From assembly GCA_905221605.1 (NCBI GenBank), contig CAJNDS010000990.1:766235-830234 (forward strand): a stretch of 64,000 bases of DNA, in the 5' to 3' direction. The notes beneath the pieces were generated by a model that saw only the letters and a list, made by a program, of their open reading frames with translations, searched no databases and had not been told where the DNA came from. The DNA comes from Symbiodinium natans (Eukaryota > Sar > Dinophyceae > Suessiales > Symbiodiniaceae). The position numbers were made by a program, and so were the translations under genes. Numbering within the stretch: position 1 is the first letter of the stretch; each line of letters opens with the position of its first letter. Positions 35,501 to 47,500 of this stretch are shown here, in pieces.

Positions 35501-38500
35501 TCCGGGGCCTCCGAATTCTTCGGAGGACCCTCCCCCACGCAAGCGTGAACCCACATTTGCCCAAGGGAACGGCGCCTTCGAAACCAGCGATGCCGTGCGA
35601 AACTTCGCCGTGGCTTTGCAGAGGAATGCCTGGAAGCCCCTGACCAAAGTCCCCCCTCGGTCCGAGTTCTGGAGCCGTTTGGGTCTATGGGTTTGGGGTT
35701 GAGGGTCCTATCGTCACTATCGTCCCTTTCCTGCTCCCCCAGTGCCATGCAGATTGTAATCCCCTTCTCGGGTGCTCCAGCTTTAATATGCCACTACGGA
35801 GGGTGCCGCCGAAAAAGGGGTAAATATCTGTTTCTCTGCCTGTTTCCTGACACCCTAAACCCTAAACCTTACGCCCTAAACCCTCTAAACCCTCTAAACC
35901 CTCTAAACCCTCTAAACCCTCTAAGCCCTCTAAGCCCTCTAAGCCCTCTAAACCCTCTAAACCCTCTAAACCCTCTAAACCCTCTAAACCCTCTAAACCC
36001 TCTAAACCCTCTAAACCCTCTAAGCCCTCTAAACCCTCTAAACCCCAAACCCCAAAATGGGAGCCTCAGGCGGACATCGGAATCCTCGGGCGTCGGGAGG
36101 CTGGGGGTGAAAATCCCTGACCCTGCTAAATCCTCTTCTCCCCCCCCCCCCTCAAAAAAGGGTTTAGAGTTTAGGGATATAGGGTATGCTTCATAACGTG
36201 TTGCATCAGGGCTTTGCTTTTGTTCGCACCTTCAAGAGGCGACAGCATCCAGGCCAGAAACCCGATAAAACCTACAAGCCCTATAACCTCTCGCAACCCT
36301 CCAAACCCCTTGAAACCCTATAAACCCCTACAAACCCTGTAAACCCTATAAACCCTAAAAAGTCTACACCACCGAGCACCGACCGTGAACCTGAACTCCG
36401 AAGGAGCGCTTCGCCCACGAGACGAACTACGTGGGCGACGTGCGCGCGGCGCGGCTGACGTCCGTGGACTCACTTCAGCTGAGCCCCAGTCATGATCATT
36501 CGGGTTTAGGGTGTAGGGTTGAGGGTTTAGGATTATGTTATGGTCATTCTTGTGATGATTGTTCTGATTGTTGTTGGTGGTATGGCTACCGCCATGAGGA
36601 TTTGTAATTGTGACTATGCTTCTGGTCAAGTCAAGGATCCGGGGCCGCAGGTAGACTCAGTACTTAGGGTGAACTCAGAAATTTGATGGATGCTACAGCA
36701 ACCCGTGTTTAGAGTTCAGGATCTTCGGGCACCCAGCCTAACACTTTCCATCCAAGTCAGATAGGTCATGCATACCGTGTATGCAGGACGGTGAAGTGCA
36801 GCACTTCAGAAAGCGAGCGTAGCGCTGTTGCAGCGAGCTAGGCGAGGCCGCTGTGGCAGATTCGGATGTCAGACTTCTACACCCTGCTTGTGACCAAGGA
36901 AGTCTCTAGACGACGTGTTTGCACTGGCGCCGAACTCAGGCCCTTCCCAGGGTTGCGCAGTCTTCAAAGTGCAGATCACCTTAATACGTTTCAGACGTAC
37001 GAGTAGTATCAATAATAGCAATAGCAGCGCGCATGGCAACAAAGAAGAATACGTACTGCATGTTGCAAGCAAGGAGTAGTAAAGTTGATATGAATCGAGG
37101 AATCCCCAAGCGCTCCCTCCCTTTGGAGGTGCGCTCATTGAGTTTCTTCCTTGCGCTGGCGCCGGACCAGGTGCCAGCTTCTCCCGTGGCGTGCTTTCTT
37201 GGCTTGAGGGCTGTCACATTCGACACCCCTGGAAACCTCGTGAAGACCCCTGCACCCTGAGCCCAAAACCCCCAAACCCTACAAGGGTTACGCCTATTTC
37301 AGGACTCGCATCTAGGGTGTCGGCTTTAGGGTTATAGAAGGGTTTGGGGCTCGGTCTTACCTTAGACCGTATCGGCACCAGTTCAGCAGACACCCCGGGA
37401 GGCACTGGCCAGGCTGGGAACGGCTGGCCAGCATCTAGGCTGACGTGGGGGCGCTCTGGGGGATTTTGGAAAGGATGATTGGTTTGAGGCTTAGTACACA
37501 GGCTTCTGGGGCTTAAAGTTAGTGTCCTACTGCACCCAGCTGATTACATCCCTTCCTGCTGGGCGTGAGTCGCAAGGTTGGGAAGAGATTGCTCAACCTT
37601 CTCCACGTGAGAGGGCCTTCTCTTGGACCTTTGCAGAATTGAATCCCAGTAAGAAGTGACAGCACCTCTTTGGAGGGGCTCCTTAGATGTCCCAAACTTC
37701 CGAAACTTCCTAAACCCTCCCTCCCCATGCCGAGGAGAAGGCCTTCGACACAGAGCTGCGAGGGTTTCAGGGCCGCCCGCCCGTCTGCGCGCTGCCAGAC
37801 CACGGCCCGAAGGAGTTCCTGCGGCTCGGAGAAGCCGCAGGGCTTTGCCCTAAACCCTAAACCCTAAACCCTAGCCCTAAACCCTAAACCCTAAACCCTA
37901 AACCCTAAACCCTAAACCCTAAACCCTAAACCCTAAACCCTAAACCCTAAACCCTAAACCCTAAACAAGCTGCAAGTTTAAGGCTCTCGCATGGCACGAT
38001 TCTTGCCTAGGTATGATGGTCAATGGTCAATGTTAAAGCACAAGTTGTTCATTCCTTGGGCTCTGGCTGGTTGAAGAAGAGTCGGCTACACGACATGCAG
38101 CCTGAACCCCAAGGCCCTATGCTCCACAGCCGTTTAAGGGCTGGTCGTAGGAGCTTGAGCCGATTTCCTTTGCAGTCAGGAATCTGTTCTTCAGACTCGA
38201 GCCCCCCCCCCGCTCCCAGGCTCCCCGAAAGCTACTCGAATCTCTCAGAAACGCTGAAAGCGACTGCTTGGAGGTTGGCCGATCATGATACGGAAGCCCG
38301 GCTGCACTGGAACGCTGGGTTCTAGAAGCGAGGAGAGGAGACTGATGCGACCATTTGGTTTAGGGTTTAGGCTTTGGGGAACCGTGTGCAGCAGGATCTC
38401 ATGACGCGTCCGCCTCAGGAGAACCCAGCAGTGCAAGATGCAATGAGCAAGTGGGCGGAGCATGTTCATCTTCGTCACTTGGTTGCAGGTGTGCCCCTTT

Positions 38501-41500
38501 GTCAGCCTACTGTGGTGGATGTCCAATGAATGCTGGCAATCTCGGAGGAAGTTTGGGTGAAGAAGGAAGCAGAACTCCAATAGAGCGAAACCCCAAGGGC
38601 TTCAAAAAGCAACCCGTTGCCTCTCAAGGACCTGGGGTAGGGCAGCGTCGGTAAGACTCGTAAGAAGAACTACAGGGGTCTACAGTGTCTGGCATTTGGA
38701 GATCTCGAGGATCTGCAGCTTTTGTGGCATGGTTGGAGGATTTGACTAAAGGTGAGTAGTATTGGGATTTGAATTCTGATTCAAACGTTATTCCTGTCAT
38801 TTATCATTAGAGCACGATTCCGGCACAGTTCTTTCCACCTTCAATCACCGCAACACTTCAGAAACGGGGTGCACAAGGCAGTTGAAGCGGCTGCCTGCTC
38901 TGGCAGCTCCACAGTTGCCCAATGTTGTGCTCATAGCTGTGCCAAAAGCATGTAAGAACCTCCACAGCAGGTAACTACAGCAAGGCCTTCAAGTTTCAAT
39001 TCAAGAAGGCGCGTTGTCGGATGAAAGCAGCCAGCAGTCAAAGCCTATCTGTTTTAGGGCTTGGGGTTTGTAATTCAGAGAGAGCAAACGCGAGCATGCA
39101 TGGACAGATGTGCGCAGATTAAAACCCGATCCAGCTCCAATCATGTTCAAGAGAGGCGCTGAAGGAGCTCGGCAAGCAGGTGGGAGATTGCCTAAACAAC
39201 GTGGAAGGACTTACAAAGCAGAAGGGTTTGGGCGTGCAGGGTAGACGCCGCTACATACAGTTGTTCCTGCTTCCGGCTGGCCGCAAGGCTAAAGCTCGCA
39301 TCGTGAGGGAAATTCTCCCCCAAAAGCCGAAGATGCAGGCCAAGTACGCCGTGCCGGGCATCGAGGACGTGCTTGCTGGGCGCACTCAGGTGTGCCTTGG
39401 CGTGTACTCAAGCCGGCTTAGGCCCCAAATAAAGCCCTGCTCAGAGTGGGTTTAGGGTTTAGGCTGAGGTTGATTTGGAGAATCTAAGTTTCTTTGGGTT
39501 CTAATTCGCATGCAAGTCTTAGAAATTGCCAGGCCTACAAGGAATTTTTTGATGATTCCCCCCCCCCCCCCCCCACGGTAATCACCAAATCGTCATCGGA
39601 CAAATGTGACAGTCGCCCCACCCCAAACCCCCAAACCTCAGAAAACTTGATGGGTGTGAGGGGGGCTAACGTCCGACCCCCTAAACAGCGATTACGTGAT
39701 TAAACATGTTTGGCTGCTCGCTCTCCTCCTCCTTGTTCACTCCGTCGTTTCCGGTAGGAGCCGATTCCGGGGTACTTTTGCCCATCAGAAGCCACGCCTG
39801 CCCCCGAGCCCTGAGTTCAACGGAGGCTGACCATCAAGAAGTCCGTTGCGAGGAAGCTGGCCAAGGACGGGGCTTGAGTGGGTGTGCTTGACAACATACA
39901 GAGTCTCGGAAGATTTCGTTGCCGAGGAGCTGTCTCATCTCGCAACTCTGCCACATTGTTTAAAGTTGAAGGGCGCCCGAAGCGATCTCGAGCCAACACT
40001 CACTGCCCCCCTGGGGACCCCAACCCACCCTGCCGGCCTCGATGAACCTCGCAGGCCTTAAACTGTTCGGCATCGTAGGGTCTCTCCGAGGGGCTTACGG
40101 TCCTTGGTAGTTCAGAGAAAAGTTGTCGGCCGCCAGGGTTTAGAGGGCTCAGATTTTCTTCCCCATCGCGTCAAGAAGGCCTGAAGGGGGTCTTGTGGCG
40201 CAAGGCTTGAAGTGTAAAGGATCAGTACCGAGAAGCACCCCGCCGCCGGGGTCAGTTTGGAAGTGTTCGCATTGCACCTTGACTTCCTCGTTTGGCAGCA
40301 AGGTTTCCCTTAGGGCAAAGGTCTGAAGGCTGAATGGAAGCTCCTTCTTGGAACCCCCTCTCCGGCCTCATGGCACTTTCCTGTGGACCGGGGCAATTTG
40401 TGTCCACACAGAGGCGGCCGTCAGATTTCGCACATCTGGGGCAAGTCGTCAGTCTGCGATGAGTGTCAGGGAAAGCCTTTCGCCAAGGCAGTGGCTGTCT
40501 AGCAGTTGCTGCTTGATACTTGCTCGGAGGTTCCAGCGCCTCTTCTTCCCTCACGCTGCAAGTCGCAGATTGCGGCGGGTGTGCTGTTGGAACATGCCTC
40601 AACATATCGAGCTTCTGGTGGATGCGGACACGCATACGCAGAAAGAGATTGACATGGCCTTACAGACGCTGCAGTCAAAAAAGCAACCTGTGAAAGCAAC
40701 TCTTTTTGCAGAACCTCAACGACGACCTTGCGTATTTCTTCCCAATAATCACTGGAGGTAGGACCAACAACAAGACTCGCAAGTTGGGAGGCATCATGGC
40801 ATGGAGGGTTGCACACAGCGCCGGGCCCTTTATGCTGCGTGATTCGGGCTCTCTAACTTTCTGCGCCTTGCAGAAACTGCGGTATGTTGGCCAGAAACAT
40901 GGCACTGACTTGTCGGAGGCCATGTTTGTCTTCGCCAACTGCAGCAACAACAAGAAACTTCTCCGACTGACAGGAAATCTGCCGACAGGAAATCTGGCTG
41001 AGTCAAGCTCCGGAGCGCTTTCCTTTCCAACTTGTCGAATGGCCATTGGCAGCCGCCCCCAAAAGATGTAGGAGTTCGGAAGATGCTCGTAACCAGGGCC
41101 TACCTCCAAACTGCTTCCGCTTCTCAAGCTGATGTGTTGGCAGCTATGCAGCGCTGCTCCAGCCATAAGTGGCTGCCACACATTGCATGAATACTTACTT
41201 GGGAAGTGTTGGCAGCTCATGAAAGAAATAACTTCAGATGATCCATCTCGTCGAGAAGTAGTGGGGGGCCGTTGAGACGAGCAAAAAGGTAAAGGAAGGA
41301 GCGTCTTTTCTGCGAAAGCATAGCGTGCGTCTGTCTTTTGCTCTACGCCTACTGAAGCATTTTTGGGATTGGCGTGAAAACGCCCTTCAGAGCTCTGCTT
41401 CGGCATCTACTTGTCCTAGAACTCAGTCAGCTTGTCTTGAGGGGGGCCCCATGAAGCGTGCTGAAAGGTTCAACTGAGCTTCCCCTATTTTGTTGGAACA

Positions 41501-44500
41501 CAACCCCAAAGCTCTCCAAGGCTTACATGCCCGGGGTGCCCGGGGGACAGCGCTTAAACCCCCCTCCCCCCCGAACCCCAAATTGGCCCTACATCCTACT
41601 TCTGTGACAAAGCCCTGGAGTCCCCAAGTGCTGGTGCATCAAGATACCTGTTCCCAACATGGCCATTATGATGCTTTCCCTCCAAGCATCCTGGTACACT
41701 CGCAAAGCAGGATTCCCCCGCTGAGGGCGCTTACGCCGTGCTCTTAGGCTTTGACCCCGAAACCCCAAAACTCTCATAAACGCCAGCCATATACCCTTCC
41801 AAATTCTCGACGCGCCCCCTAACCCTAAACCCTAACCCCTCAACCCTAAACCCCAAACCCTAAACCCCAACATCCCCCCATGTTATACCCTCGGATCCAA
41901 AGAGTTGGGCAGTCCACAGGAGTCCGCCGAGTTCCGCGCGGCGCTGCCCGCGCTGATGGCCAGCACCCAGGGCCTCTACGTGGACCGGAATTGGGCTGAA
42001 GGGTTTAGGGTGTAGGGTTTAGGGTGTGGGGTTTAGGGTTTAGGGTTTAGGGGCACTTGGGGGGTTTGGGGGGGGGGGCAGTGGGGGTAAAAGTTCACGG
42101 ATGGGTTGGTCAGGCGATTGTTTGCGGGGTAGAGGGGTGAGGAAGGGGTTTGATTCCTGAAGCTGTGAACCTGGCAGTGAGTTTCGGTGTTCAACATCCT
42201 GCCATGATTCATGGGAAGGGTTTTCAGAAAGCGGAAGGAGCCAACAACAATTGTGTTCCTGCCCAGCCCAAAAAACGTTCGCTGAGTCTTGGGGGCAAGG
42301 AGCATGACCGGCTCCGCAAGCCTTTCGACGTCGTCATCCGGGCCTTGGAATCCTGAAAGCAGGGAGAGTCGTCGGAATGAGCGCACTTAAGGGGGTGCAT
42401 AGATTTGAGCGCTTTGTTGCCTGTCCGCCATGTTCCAGCATGCGCCATGCGTGATCGCCGGCAGCTTCAGCAACAAACGGTCTCGTAATGGGCACAGAGC
42501 AAAAGATTCGACTCTAGAGTATACTCGTCGATGGAGGGGGTGCCCAGAGATCCACCTTGCATGATGCGAATGCAGTTCAGCTGAAGAGAACCAGACAAAA
42601 GCTCAGGACCCTAAGCCCTCAACCCTAAGCCCCAAACCCTCAACCCGAGAGACCCTCAACCCTATCCTACCTGGGTTCGGAACACCCAGGGCTGGAGGAT
42701 GGAGCCGGAGCCTTTCGAGGCCTTTGCCAATGCTATGTCGGTTGAAATTTGCGACTTCCGAGTTTGTGCTTAGGTTTGGGGCCTCAGGGCCTTGGGGTTT
42801 AGGGTTTAGGGTTCCGAGCCTTCGGGCTTAGGATTTGGATGGCTTAGGATGGTTTAGGGCCTCTTCGAAGCGCATCGAGGAAAAGGATTGAAAGGTAGGG
42901 AATCACTTTCTTGCAGTGGCTGTTTGACAACCAGCTTCCTTCCTCATTGGCAGTTGCGATTTGATCCGACTGTATCTGTTTTCGAGCGCCAGTTAGGAAG
43001 TATGATGCGCCCGCAGCAAAAGCACGATTTTTACTGGACAAAGCACGAGTTCTTGATCTGCTTCCTTATCCCGCGGCTCGAAGGAGCTCAACATGCAGTT
43101 GGACTCGGATGGGACTCTTGGCTGGAGATGTGGGCCCTGGCAGATAAACCGCTCCTTCTTCTGCAAGCCATGGTAAGGCCACGAAGCCACAGGGGTTGTT
43201 AAAGACGAAAGCTGCGCCTTCAAGCCTTTCGTGCGTTGTTTAGTTTTGGACCCTAGGGGTGGGAAGGGGTTCTTCCCCAAGGAAGTATCCAGAAGTGGAT
43301 GCCTGCTTCGAGTCCACGGAGCCTGGCCTCTACTTTGCAGGCCAGGGATCGGTTTGAGACCAAGGTTTTTAGAGATCTTTAATTGTAGCCGAGTCTATGC
43401 ATAGCTCTATTGGCTAAAGAATAGAAGTCGAAGCAGCCATAGTAACAGGAAGACCAAGAGTAGGCGAGAGAGCAAAAGGTTTAGCAACGGTGCATAGGAA
43501 ATAGTAGCGGCGTCTAGTAGAGTAAAGGGCTTGAGGAGTCGGAGCAGTAAAAGTCATGGTAAAATGGGAAGTCATAGTCGGACCATAAAAGAATGGAAGG
43601 ATGTGCATGGTAGCGCCATAGTAATATTCAACAGAATGCAAGAATAATTGCCCGACCGAAGAATTAGAAATAAGAATGGTAATACTATCAAGACCAAGAG
43701 TAGGATAGTAGACAGACTAACAAGAGCCACAATCAGATACGCATGCTAGTAATCGCGATAGTCATCACCACCATCACTGGACCATGACCATAATAAAAGA
43801 TGATGAACTCATATTAACTGAATCATAGGGTTGTGTCGGATCCCTTCTCGTTTGTCCGCAAGTGCCCCTGGCATGCTTGCCTATGAGATCCGGCAGCCAG
43901 AGGGGTGCTTCTTGAAGCAATAGCGCCGTCGTTGTTCTCCATGTATGCGTGTATGTCGCGTAAGTGCAAGACTGGCGAGCACAGTCCCGAAACAGTGTCC
44001 GCTGTATGTAGTTCCAGGGCAGGGCTAGACCTGGATCTGCGCGTTTGAGAGAGCCCCACCGACATCTCCTGGCTGTTCAACTTGCACCTCTGAACCCTCA
44101 AGATCCCACATGGCCTGGGGTTTAGGGTCGAGGGTTCCGCGACCCTCACATGCGAGAGCTTTGGGCCGAGAGCGATGAGATCTTGAGGAACTGTTACGCA
44201 CGGCTTCGACAAGAAGCGCTTTGGCAGTGCTGGTGGCTTCATCCACGGCTTCCGCTACACAGCGATCCCAGCAGCAGTTCAGGAGACTGCAGGATGGGTT
44301 TATGATTAGCAAGGGTCTTTCATGGGGTTCAGAGACGTTTAAAGTTCAGGGCTTTTTCATGAGGATAAAAGGCCACAGAGCCCGTCCTTCCCGTCTGAAT
44401 CTGAATCGAGGGTTGCAGGATGGTAGACCCTAAGCTCCTTTCGCGCGAACCCTGGGGAAAATATAGGTTCCTTGCCAAAGGAATTTGCAAAACGGGAGCC

Positions 44501-47500
44501 GACCTTTTTTGAGCCTGAGCCCTCCACAGTTGAGGCCAAGACGCTCTTCCGCTGCCTGATGCACCGGTTTGAGGAGAGGCCGGGCGGGGCAGGGATCCCT
44601 CTTCCATCCTTGGGGGAATTTCCGGCTACTGGGGGGTAGGTCAGGGGGTTCGATTGTACTTGGGGGACGGACGGGGTACCCCTAGTTGGGGAAATAACCT
44701 GCCCACATTTAATGAATGCTTGGTCCTCCAGGTTTAGGGTGCTTGCTTGGGGGTTGGGGGAGTTTAGCTGAAGCAGAGTTTTAAGGATGCATGCCAAGAA
44801 GCTCAAGAACGAGTCCCGCAAAAGGAAGACCGAAGAACAAAACATTTCAACCCAAACATTCCAAAGCCAGGGCCTTCTGGCACGACAGCCATCAGAGCTT
44901 CGACTGGCGCAGCCCGGGCGGTACCGACGGGAGTTGCGAGGCCTCGAGACATCTGCTTCTTCGCCTTGGCGCTTTTGCGGGGATACAAGGGGCTCCCACG
45001 CCAGACTCACAGCACCTGGCTCTTCTTCACAGCAAGCCCTGCAAAATGCTGTGGTGGGCACGTGTCAGCATCGGAATCACAGCTGCCCCAGGGGTCTCTG
45101 CTGCATCCTTAACATCCCCTTAAACCCCCATAAAGGAAATAATAAAAGCAAAGGAAGCAAAAACTGAAAGAGAGGTCGGCGCGGAGCCGGAGACCAAGAA
45201 CATCCAGCGCCTGCGGAGGTGCTTCAAGGGTTTTGACTAGACTAGAGTGAAAACTCTGTGTAAGTACATGCATACATATGTACTGTGTCTTATCTATGAC
45301 GCTGGGTGCTTGGGAGACGTTGGGGTCCGGGTTCACTTGGCTCCAGCGGGACGAAACTGCGTCAACATTGCAGAAGCCTCAAAACTGAAGAGCCCTTCGC
45401 CTTCCGATCCCTTTTCCCCCAAAAAAAGCAACCATCCCTGAAAGAGGATCTTGGAGACGACCCCGCACTGGAATCGACTCCTCACGCGCCTCAATGAAGC
45501 CTCGGGGCCCTACCAGATGTCCTGCGGGGCCCTGGCTGCTTGGGCGCTCAAGGTCGAGAGAGGGGTTGAGTCGAAGAGTTTGAGCGTGGCCCGCATGAAA
45601 CAATCTTGCTGCTGGTGCCCTGGCAATGGCCCCTCACAAACCGGCTTTGTTGCCTAAGCCGGGTAAGCCGGCTGAGCCCTCGAAGTGCAGATTACACTTG
45701 CACATGGATGTGCCGGCGCCCAGGTGGACGGCTTGGTGTACGATCGGCAGCAGCTTCGAGTCGCGCACCTCATCTGAAGCCAGTGTCCTTAGGGTTTCTC
45801 CTTCGGGGGGACTGAGCCTGATCACTGTGATAAGGCATCCTGAAAGCTGCAACGCCCACACGTGTCGAGGTATTACCAGGACATCCCCATCGATCTTCTC
45901 GATGCACCTGGGATGTGGGAAAATCGTGGGAAAATGAAAGCATATGAAAACCACTGAAGACACAGGGCATTCACGTGGTGTGGACGTGGCATGCATGTCG
46001 GCCTTGGTTGAGGGATCAGTCCTTGGGGCCTTAGAGCCTGAGGGCTGAGACTGTTCAGGCTGAGTTCCAGCAGTTTCCGCGCGTGTACTTCCAGTTCCGC
46101 TACGGCAAGAGCACCTACCTCCAACGCTCAGGCCTAGCTGCTGACTTTCCGTGACAGATAAGCCTTCTTTCAGGATATTTGCAACTGCTAGCTGCTAGCT
46201 GTCAACCCAGGTCCCGCCCCGGCCCCCCAGCGCGTAAACAGATCCGCATGCGACCATGAAGCTGAAGGCTTCGGGGGCAGAAGGCTGCAGCCGAAGCCCT
46301 TCTAAATCCCAAATCTACCATGGAGCATCATGGAGCCCTTCAGTGGCTGTCGAAATCTGTCGAATGCATGCCCTTGTCATATTGTTTTTCGACCATTTCC
46401 CGAAAACACTCCATGCAAGCCAGGCTGTACGGCCTTTTTTCAAACCCAGCAAGCAATGGTTCAGTGGTTCAGTAGTCCCCCCGTACTTGCCCGGCTGAAG
46501 GCGAGGTGGTAAGGAGTGCCCCCTGACTGTCGCAGACTTGCTCCGAACACGGCTGGTGGCGCACAAGTCGAGCTTCCTCCATCCAGTGCTATTCTATGTG
46601 ACACTCGACTGTAAGCCCGCTTCTGCTTGGTGCTAGGTTGGAGCGTGAGTGGATTGTTTTTAGCAGAAGAGTAGAAATGTGTTGTGTTGTAGCATGGAAT
46701 TCAGGGTTTTGGCAGGGCCGGTGCTGTTCGGGATTGGGAGAGGCAGGGGGGGGGGGTTCCCCCAAGCCAGGCCTGCACTTCGCACCTGACACATGCCAAG
46801 CAAGTCCCTGGAGTCCTCCCTCCGCAGCTAAAGACCCAAAGATCCCAGGATGCCGAACAAGAGCGCCGGGAATGCGAAGCACTCCTCGCGCTTGCATCTC
46901 GTGGAGGCTTCGGTTTCCTCCTGGGCCCCACAGTTGTCAATGCATTCGCATAGGGTCCAGGGCCACGTCGCAACCCCCCTAAACTCTCAAGCAGGAACAT
47001 TTTTCGGTGGCTCCAGCCTTCGGGTTCCCTGGCGTGTTCTCTTCGAGTTCGCCAGGATCGCTGGACGGACTGGACCGGTCGCGAAGAGGTACGGCTGGGC
47101 GCTTGTTCAGGAGTTGGGGACAGGAGACTTGAGGAAGCTGAAGAGCTTCAGGCATCAGCTCTCATGGGTTGGTTGGAGGAACCCGACCTGCGCAAACAAA
47201 AACTCTTCTGTTCAACGGAGTCTTCCGAGATCTCTCGGGCCTTGGGAATAGGGGCGGTTCCATTCTGACCCATGACCCAGCGCGAAAGTAAACCTGGACT
47301 TCGAGGCTGTCAAAGCCTCAGACCCACCTTGTTCAGTTGTCTAAACCCTAAACCCTAAACCCTAAACCCTAAACCCTAAACCCTAAACCCTAAACCCTAA
47401 ACCCTAAACCCTAAACCCTAAACCCTAAACCCTAAACCCTAAAGCTCCTCTCAAAGGATGCGCCGAAGTCCCGCTCAGCCAGGTGTTGTCGATCCACTAC

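Noticed and set aside
31520-36046. Regular repeats as possible CRISPR arrays
   Set aside because: Units are contiguous with no unique spacers, and the gene structure is eukaryotic.
40675-41406. 243-codon open frame on the - strand
   Set aside because: No domain, mixed composition, and it overlaps + strand frames of similar quality; nothing decides for either strand.
46851-46957. Open segment DAEQERRECEALLALASRGG as an oxidoreductase exon
   Set aside because: Joining it to the exon that ends at 46610 would create a stop codon, whereas 47469 joins in phase.
7166-47442. Telomere arrays as evidence of a chromosome end
   Set aside because: Arrays occur in both orientations, are interrupted by exons of continuing genes and are spread over 47 kb, so they are interstitial.
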